A stretch of 64,000 nucleotides of DNA. Source: Cinnamomum chago. Its lineage: Eukaryota > Streptophyta > Magnoliopsida > Laurales > Lauraceae. A program made the translations under genes and the position numbers. Positions 11,066-22,713 of the stretch are shown in pieces; position 1 is the first letter of the stretch; each line of letters starts with the position of its first letter. The stretch lies in contig CP142451.1 in assembly GCA_038049695.1 (NCBI GenBank), forward strand, positions 9,422,001 to 9,486,000. Reading direction: 5' to 3'. The notes beneath the pieces were generated by a model, which was not told the origin of the DNA, searched no databases, and saw only the letters and a program-made list of their open reading frames with translations.

Positions 11066-11590
11066 TTTTTTTTTTTGGTAGAACTTTCTTTTAGCTTTCT
11101 GTTATTTATAGTATAACTTTCCATGATCGAACTCCTAGTTGTATTTGGATCCTCTTGTCTCAATTGGCAAATCTAAATGTAACAGGATACTTTCTTTTCT
11201 TTAAGAGTCCATAACTTAAATCAAGCTAAAGGGAGGGGACTATATCTATATGCCTTGGTCGTCCAATGCAGAGCCCACCATGAGATGTGGTCATATGGAG
11301 TCCATGTCCATGGTTGGGGTTGGGAATTATTTATTTACTATTGTTGATGTCGTCGTCGTCGTCATTGATCATAGTTTGTCTACTGGTCACATGAATTCAG
11401 CTTGTTAGGCTCACCCAGATTCATCTTTAAGAGTGGGGTAGGGGATGGAAAGTTCTAGTCATGAACAAGGGTCGCGAAAAAACTGAACCTAACAAAGAAC
11501 CATGACCTTTGATTTAATAGCCTTAAAAAATTTTATTAGTATTTTGATGACAGATTTATATTTTTGGGATGAACCAAGGACGAATAAAAG
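11066..11590. other. Intergenic DNA with a retroposon-like tail
   Basis: Begins with an 11-T run followed by GGTAGAACTTTC, the same junction as at 17015-17036 (12 T then GGTAGAACTTT); read on the minus strand both are ...GTTCTACC plus poly(A), as at the 3' end of a retroposon. A (GTC)n stretch lies near 11350. Confidence 0.35.
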
Positions 11591-11960
11591 TTGGATGAGT
11601 GTCGGACTTTGTCTGGAATAATAAGTGTGATGGGTTTACAAAGGGCCCGTCTAGCCTCTTTTATATGCATAGAAATCTTCTCCTGTGAGCCATTGCATAT
11701 GCAATCCAACTTTGTGGAGCCAAATGGGGCCCACCTTGGATCAATGCAGGCCCTTTTACACTGTCATCCCCTCTTGATCTGGTATTAGGCCCAAGTTCAC
11801 TATCATCAAACCTTTATCCACTGTTGGATTTGATCTCAAAGAAATCCATGGTTAAAAAACCACCGAAGTTTATGACTTTCAAATTAAGGGCTAGGATTAT
11901 CTTACAAGGCTGATTTTTTCTTGTTTGCCTTATTTGTAGGGAGACCTTTCTATATACCCC
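11591..11960. repeat. Dispersed repeat, copy A
   Basis: Shares several ordered blocks with 16270-16800: TTCTCCT(G/A)TGAGC, GCAAATGC-like and GGGCCCACCTTGG-like segments, CACTGTTGGATT, GCTAGGAT, GGCTGATTTTTT and GAGACCTTTC. Family unknown. Confidence 0.4.
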
Positions 11961-12311
11961 GCCCAACTATTAAGAGGGCATCTTAAGTGAGCTTCACGAG
12001 GTGGACTGAATATTGCTCATATGCAGTCTTCTTTTAGGAAAACATTGCCCATTTTTAATGCATATAAGCTTAGGCCTTTGCAGGACCAGCTTGGGGGATT
12101 GGCTCTATTTCCTACAAAAATGAGGGCTATTTAAATAGAAGGCCCACCAATTTTCAAATCCAACAGATTTTATGATGGTCGAGATATGGGCTTTCCCAAA
12201 ACCAAAGGCTAAAAATACCCTTGATTTGTTAAATGGTGAGATTTGGTGGCAAATTGGTGACAAATTCATTTGGTGGCAAACTGGCAAATCATGAGCCGCT
12301 CTTTGAAAGCC

Positions 12312-12858
12312 ACTGTAACTAGGGTTACGAATGGGACTGTTTTAGATCGTAACCATAGTGAACCCGGACCCGAACCCGAACCCATTTCTAAATAATAGCT
12401 CCAGTTTCAAATTTGGTTTTGACTCAGAACCTGTTTTGTTGGTTCTAGATCCGGTTCCGGAACCAGGTCCACTTAGCGGATTGGAATCTAGTTCCAAAAT
12501 CAATTCTAATTTCTCTTTATTCTTCATTTTTCTTAGAATAAGCATATCATTCAATTTATAACAGTGCATCAAGTCTATTACCTCCAATATTATACATAAA
12601 AATGTTAACAGAAAAAAGTTAATTTTGAGGTACAATTTGCAACATTAAAGGCTTATATACTCGGTCCCGGGTCCACAGGTCAGAACCTATATGGACCAGG
12701 AACTAGACCCGTTTAATCAATCGGAACTTTAATTGGGTGCCGGACCCGGACTCGTTTATGAATCAGAACCTAAAATAGGTTCCAGATCTGGTTTTTTGCG
12801 AGTCGAAACTTCCAGGTAATCGAACAATTAGATACTCATTTACAACCCTATCTGTAAC
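12312..12858. mobile_element. hAT-type MITE, 531 bp
   Basis: Element 12320-12850. Ends: TAGGGTTACGAATGGG and, inverted, TAGGGTTGTAAATGAG. Subterminal zones carry repeated GGACCCG/GGTTCCGG motifs. Flanks ACTGTAAC (12312-12319) and TCTGTAAC (12851-12858) match at 7 of 8 positions, as expected for an ageing 8-bp hAT target duplication. Confidence 0.8.
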
Positions 12859-13299
12859 CCAAAAAGAAAAGAAAAGAAAAAAAAAAAGAAATCTCTCTTT
12901 GAAGGTCTCTTATCCATTGGAGAATTCATGTTATAGCTATCAAACTTAGCCTCTTATGAGAATAAAGAGATAGTTTAGTGGTTGAACGTCGCATTCTCAC
13001 TCAACTGCGCATCATTGGATCTCTAGGTCCTCTTTTTAAGTGTGGAAGTGATCTTTTACCCTACATGTAGGTGGCCTTCTCTCCATCATGTTTTGGAGTT
13101 CACTCTTGTATCATTCAGATCTCTAAACAAGGTCCAGCCACCTTGGTTGTAACAAAAACAGTAAAAATAAAATCTGAACCTCCTACACCATTGCTGTGCT
13201 CGGCCACAAAAGGGTTTTGGTATTGGGCTTGGACCATCACTGGGAAAGTGCATGGTTTTACGACTAGCAGTGGTCCTAAACTGGCCAGCCCAAGCTGAC

Positions 13300-14900
13300 C
13301 CGAGCTTGTCTGCACTGCACTGGATTTGGGCTGTGATATTAGGCCTGTTGGGTTTCCGAGGTCTATATCCCGGCCCGATAGCTAAGCAGGGCAGGTCTAG
13401 GCCAAAGTAAGCTTAAAGCATAGTCCAGCTCAAGATTCTTTTTTTACCCAAAAGTTTACGTAGAATTTGAGAATAGGCAGAACCTGGACTTACAGGTCGT
13501 GGGCTGGTTCTAAGCCAGAATATCATGCCCAGTTATTTAATGAGCCACTCTCTTGGACAATCTTCGGCCTGCCTCTCACGAGATACTGATTTGGCCTTGA
13601 GATTTCTGACTGTGACTTAGTTGTGTGTGGAATGTGGATGGGGCTGGCCCGGCTGGGCAGAGGAACCTGAAGGGCTTGGATATCCATACCCATTGCCCTA
13701 ATAATAGGCCCATCAGGCCCGTTTATACGTTACATGTGATTCGGTTGTGAACCGGACTTGTTGGTAGGGCAGTTTATGTATGATCCCAATCCATGGCCTC
13801 TAGTATTGTGATCTAGGCTTTAATTTCATCTTATTTCATGCACAAAAGATCTTAAGGGTGTTTAGGTTGAGGCATGGACCTAAATTCAGGCCCAGTCCAA
13901 GCCCCCCCTCATGTAAAATATGTTTCCTGGGGAAGGTCCTCAAGCATATATAGGCCCCAGCCTGGACCATTTATCAATCAGACCAGAAACATAGGCCTGG
14001 TCACATCCCACCGGACTAAAAATAGAGCCTGAATCTAACCCAGCTTGGTCTGTGCATGGGTTGGGTTGGGCTGGCAGGCCAATGAACACCCCTAATAATG
14101 ACCCTAGGGTGATAGGAGAAATGGATGAAACTCTACTCACCCCCAATCCAAGCTTGGTGTAGGGGTGTTCATGGCCCGGGTTAGGATAGGTTGAGGAATG
14201 TCTAGGTTGGGGCTTGTCTGGAATTGGGCCACAATTATCTGGCCTAACATTCAAGCCTATTTCCAGCCCATGGGTGTAAAAGTCTGCCCCAGCCGTAGCC
14301 CATTTGCAAGATACATGCTGTACTAACAAGGTTCCATTTGCAACATATACATACAGCTCTTTGTGCCAGACCAAACCTTCAAGCATATAGTACAGGGCCA
14401 GAAAGTTAGGCCCAGTACAAACTCACGGGAATAAAACACTGTCCAATGTGAGCCTAGCTTGACTCAGGTTCAGGCTGGCCTGGCCATGGGGTGGGCCTCA
14501 TAATTACATTCCACTAAATGGATGGGCTGGGTTCAGGCTTTCATCTTTATCAAATATTTATGTTTAGAATGGACTTTAAAATCCAATTAGCTCAGCTAGA
14601 GGCCTGATTCTTATGTAAATATATTTGTCCCGGGCCCCGACTTGTGTTTAACTGGCTGGAGTTAGGCCCATTGCTATACTCAGTTAGATGCCTAGTGTGG
14701 TAAATAAGGGTGGCTTAGGCTGTCGTTATGCTACCAATGGGCCTGAATTCGAACCCAGATGTGGGTCCTTATAGGTGGGCGCAGACAAGCATTTGGCTCC
14801 AGCGGTCGGGACTCAGATCTATTACATGGTTCACAACCCTTAACAGGCCGGATCTGGGCCTACTGTCTTTAGCTCAATTGACTCCGACTAGGCCCGTTTT
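13300..14900. repeat. Nested GC-rich hAT-type debris
   Basis: Dense in GGCCCA/TGGGCC motifs and in termini of the type AGGGGTGTTCATGG (14160; inverted at about 14079-14094 as CAATGAACACCCCTA). Several broken short elements seem to be inserted near or into each other; I cannot pair the ends reliably. The 148-residue minus-strand frame in here has no family resemblance. Confidence 0.45.
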
Positions 14901-16269
14901 ATAGTTGTTATATACACACACCATATATGCTAGAGAAAACATACTTATGCCATGGAAAAAGTGGCCTTTATGACTTTGTATGATTATTTTATTAAACTAG
15001 GCTCAATCTAATTAAAAGCCCATGACCCAAGTTCAACTCTACTAAGGGTCTTCCGATGGGTGGAATAGGGCCTTCCTGTTTACCAGAGGAGAAGGCTCGG
15101 ATCCGAGCACTAGGGTCCATGTTGACTGGACCTGGGCTGGACTCATTAACTTGTAAATGGATGAGAAAATGGGTTTCACATGTGTAAATCTTACATATGT
15201 AAAACACGTTACCGTGTTTGACCAATGATTCTAGATGTGTTTGGATTACTTGGATGTTATTTTCACAAAATATGTGCATGAAAGGGTTCAAAGCGTTAAC
15301 GTAACCAATTATTATAACATATACAACTGGTTGGGTACCATATCATATATAATCACTTATGGCCTTTTCAACCTTCTAAAATAGAGGCTAAAAGTAGTTT
15401 TATTTCCACACCATTCTCACACTTTATTTATGCATCACATTCATTAATGAGTGCAAATAAATCTGATTATGCATAACCACTTCACATGTGCATGATTTAC
15501 ATAGGGAAAATAAGTGCAAACAAACGACTCCTTACTGCAAGGCAAGGTTGGAAAACTCAGCAAGTTAACTAACTACTCTTATGAGTTAGCTCGCTTTGAG
15601 GAAATACCAAGTCAAATACAAGAGACACTCCACCTATTCACCTCATTTGGAAAAATTGTTTGCATTCTAAATTATTTCTTAATAGCTAAATTTTTTCATT
15701 TCCAAGTCACAGGTCTTCCAACCTTGCTGCAAGGACCACAAATGCTAATGCTAAGAGAGTTGATACATGGTTGGGCACATGTAAAATAGAATTAATGGGC
15801 ACTTTGGGTGACAACTGAGGATTCCATTTCTGGTGCAAACCACAACGTACTAATCTATTCTAGTAGTAGTGGACACATCTCGAGAGTGAAGGCCACAAAT
15901 GGTAAAAACAAAAACACTTCAGCCCTGTCCCCTTGGACATCAAAATCCTAAAAAGCATTGACTTTTGTTTTTTTAGCTGGCAGGGGTGAAAAATAAAAAA
16001 AGGCATAGACTTTTGGTGGATGTTCTTTTTCATTTCCTTTTTTTTTATAAGTATAATGGCAAAAAGAATTCACACTAGAATATTGCTCTTACATAAAAGT
16101 AAAAAAACAATAAGTCTAATTTTAAAGCATAAATTGTATTCACAAATGTGCCCAATTACCCAACAAATCCAATGGAAGAAAAACCCATATTACCCATAGC
16201 ATCACATATGATTATTCAATTAATTTTTAATTAGAAACAATCGAAAGCTACGTGAAGATCCATCTTAAT
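14901..16269. other. AT-rich intergenic DNA
   Basis: No gene, RNA or bounded repeat recognised. Confidence 0.35.
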
Positions 16270-16800
16270 ATACATGGGAAAATGTTCTCCTATGAGCAAG
16301 AGCAAGTGCAAATGCATGCAGTCCAGCAATTTGGGGCACACTTGGGCCTACATTTCATCAAAATAACCGCTTTGACGCTCTTTTCATTTCAACATCGGGC
16401 CGACTTTTGCAATCACTGAACTTTCACTCACTGTTGGATTAAATCTTATGAAAATCAACAATCAGGATGCCTATAACTTTAAGGCAGTAAAATCAAGGGT
16501 GGCTAGGATGATCTGTCGGCAAGGATGGACCTACATATTGGGTTTAAGGGCAGCCGCCCCTATATGACAGTTAAAAAACGTCAAGTCTTTTTTAAATCCA
16601 ATCAATAATTGGGTCAAAGGCAGGCCATGCCGCCCCCCGCCCCGCCCCACCCCATTTTCTTATAGGTAAAGCCCTTGTTCCCCTCAAACCACAAAATAAT
16701 GAAAACAAATTAATATTTGGGCCACTGTCCGCCACCCTCAAATGGAATTCTGGGTTCACCATTGTCTAGTGAGGCTGATTTTTTGGATCTTATTTATCCA
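16270..16800. repeat. Dispersed repeat, copy B
   Basis: Diverged counterpart of 11591-11960, with extra sequence at about 16525-16770. Its last shared block (GAGACCTTTC, then TATAT-CCCC) is split here by the GC-rich element at 16823-17188. Confidence 0.4.
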
Positions 16801-16822
16801 TGAGGAGACCTTTCCATCAGCG

Positions 16823-17188
16823 AAGGGGTGTACATGGGTTGAGCTGATAAAGCCCAACCAACCTTGAAATGATAAAGCCCAAGTCCTGCCTGAGTTAGAG
16901 TTATAGAATAAAAAAAAAAAACATTTCTTATTATGTCCTAGGCAGTAAGTCAACTAGTCTGGACACATTACCTTGTATGAGAGTTCATGTATTTGGTTTC
17001 CCTTTTTACCCCTCTTTTTTTTTTTTGGTAGAACTTTTTACCAATCCCTTATAACTATTCTTATATTCGGGCTGGGCTGGGCTTCAGGCTCTCTACCACT
17101 AAGCCTGAGCCTGGCCCATCTACTAGAACGTAAGCCCCAAGCCAGGGTCAAAGCAGGCTGGGCCTAGTCCGATCCATGAGCACCCCTA
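16823..17188. mobile_element. Candidate hAT-type MITE
   Basis: Inverted ends AAGGGGTGTACATGGGTTG and (inverse of right end) TAGGGGTGCTCATGGATC, with GGGCTGGGCT/AAGCCCAAC subterminal motifs. Comparison with copy A of the dispersed repeat shows continuity across the element. No 8-bp target duplication is recognisable. Confidence 0.45.
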
Positions 17189-17189
17189 T

Positions 17190-18508
17190 ATATTCCCCCC
17201 TCCTCCCATTGATAAACTTGTATTTAAGTTTGTATTTAAGGGCCCCATGAGTTGCTTATTTGTTAGAGAACATTGCCATCTTTTAAGTGAGGACTCATTC
17301 TAAACTAGATTTCTCATGCATGTGCAAAATGTAGACTTTTAAATAACTGAATCCATTGCTTAAAACTACATAACATTTATTTAAACAATCTTATCTATAT
17401 TTACAGAGAATAGAGAACAAAGAGAGGGGAGAATTTTAAATTCAAAATAATTTAATCCAAATCTCTAAAGATCAAACCTATCATTAACAAACCTAATCTC
17501 TAACAATCTCACAGTTCTCGATCTCTAACACATGAGAATCCCACACCATTCTGCTGTTTCTGTTTTTGTTTGGATTTTTTGGTGTAGCCTTTTAGGCTTT
17601 GGGGGCTTTAAGCCTTTGTTCTCTTTTCTTCCTCTTTTAATTCAATTTTACCTTCAAGCAAGCAAAAAAAAAAAAAAAACACAGAATCCCACCAACTTCA
17701 GGCCTCTCATCAGCTTCCTTCAACATGTCCTTTGTTTTTGTTTGTGTTTTTTTTTTTTTTGGCTTAAAGGCAAGATAATATTAAGAAAGGCCTGAACAAA
17801 AGCCTCTCATTAGCTTACTTCCACATGTCATAGATATAGATATATAATAATTATATAGCCCACATGTGTATACAGGAAAATCTTTTGCTCCAGCTCATGG
17901 GATGCATTGTTATCACCAGGTATGAGGATAGATGGAAAATCCCTCTATGTATATGCGTCCGGCATAAAATCAGCACCGTCAAATTATCTTATCCATTTAC
18001 CTTTAAGTTTAATAATTTTTGAATCATATTTGATACTTGAGGTTTCAATAGTGCATAAAGATTTAATTAGCTAGCGTAAAGCTGGGCATGGTGCCACTTC
18101 AAGGGCGGATAAGAATTTTACTAAAAGTGAATTTCGTAGAGCTGGACTGTATATGTATATAGTCCTCTTATAAGAAAAAACTTCTATTAAGATGCAAGAG
18201 AGCTTTGCTTTCTACTTTTTAGCTGCTGAATGCTTGAAGATGTTGACCACTCTATTTTGAATATTGTTTATACTCTTGATTGTTTTTTTTTTACGGCTTT
18301 AGTTGAGAGAGGTGACATCATTAAATTAAATGAACATGCTCTTTTTATTTTTTGTTTTTTTGTTTTTGTTTTACTTGAATCAAAGGAGGGTGGGTCAGTG
18401 TGATGAGCATTTGAAAGAAGCAGCAGAGAAACCCCTGTTGGTAGAACTGTGGAAGATTCGCAGCCCTCTGATCTCAATTCTATTATTTCTCTCTCATCCC
18501 CTCACAAT
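17190..18508. other. Intergenic DNA, no gene seen
   Basis: Poly-A at 17666-17682 and poly-T at 17746-17760; nothing coding recognised. Confidence 0.35.
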
Positions 18509-18538
18509 CACATGCACATGCACATGCACATGCACATG
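18509..18538. repeat. (CACATG)5 hexanucleotide repeat
   Basis: Five perfect CACATG units. Confidence 0.95.
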
Positions 18539-18570
18539 GAAAGAGTGCAATCGTACAAAGTGTGGAGCCA

Positions 18571-18689
18571 TTTTCACGTGACACCACCGCCTACTGGCCT
18601 CAAAACTAAAATGCCGCTTCCCATTTTCGTTTTCACGTGACACTTCCACTTCCACTTCCTGGCCTCAAAAAACACTGAAATGCCGCTTC
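18571..18689. repeat. 59-bp tandem duplication with two CACGTG cores
   Basis: Two units starting TTTTCACGTGACAC (18571 and 18630) and ending ATGCCGCTTC. Each carries the palindrome CACGTG, the core of plant G-box/ABRE sites. No transcript start could be tied to it. Confidence 0.7.
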
Positions 18690-18910
18690 TTTTTCCCAAA
18701 AACCCCCTTTTATTTTTTATTTTTTCCGGCCAACATTCACACACAACATGTGTACGTAAGAAGAGAGAGGGATAGATAGTAGTCCTGATCTTCTTTTGAC
18801 CTTGACTTAGAGGAAACCTAAATTGAATGAGTAAAATTCCAAAGTGGGAGCCACTTATAAAAATCTTAACCCCACAAAATAAATACACTCTAAAATGCAC
18901 TATTTCTTTA

Positions 18911-19175
18911 GTGGAATTTCTGTCCGGAATTCACCATGTCCAGGAATTCCTGGACATGATGTAACAAGTTGTCATCTAGAATTTTCGAATCCCATATTTC
19001 TTCACTAGTATTTTTGGATTCCAATCGCATAAATGTTTTCTTTTGACCTTTGATAATTCAGGAATTTCACTCTCTTTACATTTTAGTGGAATTATTGGAT
19101 ACTCAAGCTCAAAGGAGTATTTAGAAATTCCACCTTATCTAGAAATTCAGAAATTCCTGGACAGGAAATTCCATC
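18911..19175. mobile_element. Fold-back MITE
   Basis: Left end GTGGAATTTCTGTCCGGAATT is the approximate inverse of the right end (AAATTCCTGGACAGGAAATTCC), with an internal palindrome TCCAGGAATTCCTGGA at 18939. No transposase; target duplication not resolved. Confidence 0.5.
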
Positions 19176-19918
19176 CCCAAAGCTTACTAGAATAGTAATT
19201 TGTTCCACCATAAGATTGTGGCAAATTTAGAGATTTCTTTTATATTAAAACTGGGTTTATTTTGAACGGATTGGATATTTAACAAGATGCCCCCATTCAT
19301 TCTAGTGTTGCAATCATTCAACTCTAGATTTCCCTGAGTCAATGTCGTAGAGGGTAGGGTATCTAGATAGATATAGATGGGTGAGAAATGAACGTTTAAT
19401 ATGTGCCGTGGAACAAAGGAAGACTAAGTCGTGGGATTGGTCACTCGTATGGTTAGGTGAGGGTGGGGTAGGTCCCAACTCCAACTGCTATTCCATCCAA
19501 GATTCGGTTATAGTTGATTGGACATTGTTGACCCCATCTCTCTCTCAGTCCACCGGCTATATTAATAAAATGGGAGAAATGAGAATCTGGGATCCTCCAC
19601 CAAATGGGGACCACCCCTGCAATCTTAACCATGACTCCTATTTTTCTTTTTTTCGATTTGATCAAATAAGGCCAGTCGGTAGGCTTTTCACATGCCAAAC
19701 AGTTGTTACAAACAAATCAATGAACAATGAAAGAGTGAAATCACATGCAGGGCATGTGAGAAATTTTATGATTGTCCCAACTCTAGTTAAGTTGAAACAT
19801 TTTCCGGAACCAATACAGGGATAGTGATTTTATGCAATAGATTTTCGAGTTGGTAGGGCGGGGGCAATTGTTTGAATGATGATGGCGACAATGATGATAG
19901 TAGTGGTGGTGGTGAGAA

Positions 19919-20228
19919 TGTTGTGACCTAGGGCTACGAGAAAAGATGAACCACGCACAAAGAACAGAGATTTACGTGGTTCGGCTTTTGGTCTACGTTC
20001 ACGGTAGACAGGAAATCACTGTGCAATCAGAATAGTTGTGTGTACATCGTAGAGACTCTAGGTCTCTATTTATAATATCAACCCCAAACCCTGTTACAAT
20101 CAAACCCTACTTCTAATCTCAGTAGACTTACTATAATAGGCATACTTCTAATCACAGTACAACTTGGACAATCCAGGAGCCCGGTTAACCAATACTTACA
20201 AATTAATAGTGAGCAATATTAATTAACA
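19919..20228 (-). mobile_element. Copia 3' LTR
   Basis: Minus-oriented LTR of 310 bp, starting TGTTAATTAATATTG and ending GTCACAACA (TG...CA). It contains a TATA box (TATAAATAGAGACC) and the ACGTGGTTCGGC-type segment (on the plus strand) common in plant copia LTRs. Immediately before it, on the minus strand, is a polypurine tract CCAAGGTGGAGATT (20229-20242), fixing it as the 3' LTR. Confidence 0.8.
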
Positions 20229-20242
20229 AATCTCCACCTTGG
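20229..20242 (-). other. Polypurine tract
   Basis: Minus CCAAGGTGGAGATT directly before the LTR start TGTTAATT; primes plus-strand DNA synthesis in LTR elements. Confidence 0.75.
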
Positions 20243-20308
20243 CGAACATTGAAACTGATCCTCATGCACAGAACACGACTCACTGTCTCCACCTGCCCCT
20301 GAAGGCAC

Positions 20309-20660
20309 TCAGGTAGTGACCACATTGATCAAGTCCAAACAATGCTTGAACTTGACTACTGGAATAGTCTTGGTCATCATATCTGTTGGATTATCCGCCG
20401 TAGCAATCTTAATCATTGCAATAGCACCCTCGACGATGACATCTCGAATGAAGTGTGCCTTAACATCAATGTGTTTGGCCTTCTCATGATACTTAGGATT
20501 GTGTGTCAGATCGATCGCACTCTGACTGTCACATAAAACAGTTGTCAGCTTCTGTTCCAATCACAGATCTCCAACCAAGCCTTTCTGTTCCAATCACAGA
20601 TCTCCCAACTGCACTAGCATAAGAAACACGAGACATGTGCTCCACCTCTTTCTCAGTTTG
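20309..20660 (-). pseudogene. Ty1/copia reverse transcriptase-RNase H, internally deleted
   Basis: Minus-strand frame 20309-20560 carries the copia RNase H core ([28 protein letters not shown]) and its C-terminal tail ([10 protein letters not shown]). Just upstream, at about 20585-20660, a short stretch reads QTEKEVEHMSRVSYASAVG, from the end of the reverse-transcriptase domain. The segment that normally joins them is missing. In its place lies a 32-bp direct duplication (20551-20614) containing TTCTGTTCCAATCACAGATCT twice. The rest of pol and gag is absent, so this is a dead remnant belonging to the LTR at 19919. Confidence 0.75.
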
Positions 20661-20797
20661 TGGTGATAAAGCAGCGAAAAGTTTGAAATGGACTCTACCC
20701 AAAAAGCCTCATACCAATGGATTACTTAGTCCTACTTATATGCCCATGATCTTTCCCATTTCTAGCCGATGTGGGACTTTGGTTGCTCCCCAACAGA
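20661..20797 (-). mobile_element. 5' fragment of another LTR
   Basis: On the minus strand it begins TGTTGGGGAGCAACC, continues with AAAGTCCCACATCGGCTAG and a TATA box in CATATAAGTAGG, all usual for the start of a plant LTR. It differs from the 19919 LTR and is cut off where it meets the polymerase fragment, so two elements have been joined. Confidence 0.45.
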
Positions 20798-20799
20798 GA

Positions 20800-21250
20800 A
20801 TGATGACGGAATTGATTGTGAGCGTAGCGATGATGATCATGGTGGTGATGATGATGTGATAATATTAATTTTGGTGGTCATGATGAGTGGAAGTGATGCC
20901 ACTGGTTGTGGTGGTGGTGGTGGTGGTGATGACGATGATGGGTGGTGACAATCACAATGATGATGGGGACGATGACAATGATAATGATGGTGATGGGGTG
21001 ATGATGATGATGATGGGTGGTGGTGATGAGTTCAATGAGGATGACAATGATGGTGACACTACCGGTGGTGGTGGTAATAACAAGTATGGTGTCGATAACA
21101 ATGATGGTGACAGTAATTACAAAAATGATGGTGATTAAGGTGACAATCATGGCAAGATGATGAACGGGTAGACGTCTTGATGATGATGATAATAATGAAG
21201 ATCATGGTGGCGGTGGTGGTGATGATGATGAAGATTGTGGTGGGGTAAAT
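20800..21250. repeat. GAT/GGT-rich trinucleotide tract
   Basis: About 450 bp of degenerate GAT, GGT and GAC triplets (also thinly at 19875-19915). Asp/Met/Gly-rich and His/Ile-rich frames on the two strands are by-products. Confidence 0.9.
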
Positions 21251-21259
21251 TTCCAAAGA

Positions 21260-22523
21260 TAGGACAAGGTAGCAAAATAAGTTTTGAGTATTTTAGACTT
21301 CCAAGGGGGGACTCATTGATGGATTAATACTCCAAAAGAGTGTTACATAATTGACTGCCTTAATAATGAACCTTACTCTAATCAATAACATTAAAATGTT
21401 GTTATCTTGAAATTTGTTTATATATATATATATATATTATAATTACAGCACTATCCAAGCAACTCAAATAAAAATCTGCTGCATTTTTCAAAAACGGCTT
21501 AAAACAAAAAATACTCTAATTTTCTAATAATATGTTTTTCTATTATATATGATTTTATTCTACCAGTATTTAAATCCTGATTTTTCCTATTTTGTAGACC
21601 TCCAAACAGGTTAGTATTCAAAGTCGACCTAGGCACCTAAGTTTATCTCCAACCATGCGTGTATATTGTATGCAATATAAGAAAGATATGCATATATAAC
21701 CGTCCAAAAAAAAAGGGATATCCATTCTTTAAATTCTAATGCTCTTTGAAGAGAAAATCATGCAAAGTTTGGATACCCCACATAACTCAACTTGAATTGC
21801 ATATCATTCTAACTAAAAATCCAATTGCCTTTTTTGAAAAGACAAAAATCCTTACTTACGAGTTACAATGTTTGGGTTTGATAGAAGGGTATTTGTCATG
21901 GTGCCTATAATAAAGGGATATGGATCCTCTCCATATCTCCACTAGGACTAAATTGATCTTAGCCAAGAGGCCAAGAAAATTTTCTCCACTAACACTTACG
22001 CTCATTGCTACTTTAAACATAAGACACATGATAAGTTTCTCGGGCTCGGTGGCCCTACAAGATTTGAAAGGGATTTGGGATCTACCAAATTATATAATAA
22101 GGTTTATAGGATTCTAACAACTATCTAATCTAAGGTCATAAATAGGATTCTATCAAAGCTCATGCTCTCGTAAAAGTAGGTTTAAGTTCAAATTGTGATT
22201 GTCTTGTCTATTTCGGATGAAGTAACAATTAATCATCGTTTTTTAATAAAATCAAATATATTTCCAATAAAAATAAAATAAAAAATAAGATAGCCACATG
22301 ATAGAATAAATTTTTTATTTTAATAGTTCTTTTCATGTCATTAGATCCGATGGTTATCGAAATCCTATTGACATGATTTCTTCAGTTGGATTCATCTTAA
22401 GGACCTTTTGGATACAATATGGCCTATAGGAGTGAATTTATGGTCATGGTAGTGTGATTGCAGTGCTTCCAAAGTAACCGTGATAACAGTCGAATGCTTG
22501 ACATGAAGATATATGGTGTGTAA
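21260..22523. other. AT-rich intergenic DNA
   Basis: A (TA)n run at 21420-21438; no gene recognised. Confidence 0.4.
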
Positions 22524-22713
22524 GAGTTTGGATCTTTTGTTTCGTAGAAATATAGAGATACTGTTTCACTCAATTCAAATTCACCAAATGTGTAAAATCT
22601 CTTCCTTGATTTTCTCATTCCAAATAAGCAATTAAGATGATGCATTAGTTCGGATGAGATTTTACACCATCAGAAAATTTGGATCGAATGAAGCAGTGTC
22701 CCTATCGAGACTC
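22524..22713. mobile_element. Fold-back MITE, possibly Mutator-like
   Basis: Left arm starts GAGTTTGGATC, right arm ends GAGACTC; inner parts of both arms match as inverted copies around ACTGTTTCACTCAATTC and TGTGTAAAATCTC. Same general design as the element at 57314 but more decayed and without a visible target duplication. Confidence 0.5.

Noticed and set aside
13940-14386. 148-residue minus-strand frame
   Set aside because: Lies in GC-rich hAT-type debris, no recognisable family, composition follows the repeat motifs.
19381-19824. 147-residue plus-strand frame
   Set aside because: No domain, no promoter or codon signal, ends next to the copia LTR; likely chance.
20311-20560. A host RNase H or enzyme gene
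   Set aside because: The CDSQSAIDL and KHIDV motifs with adjacent polypurine tract and LTR identify it as copia polymerase.
20878-21256. Asp/Gly-rich and His/Ile-rich frames on both strands
   Set aside because: Products of the GAT/GGT trinucleotide tract.
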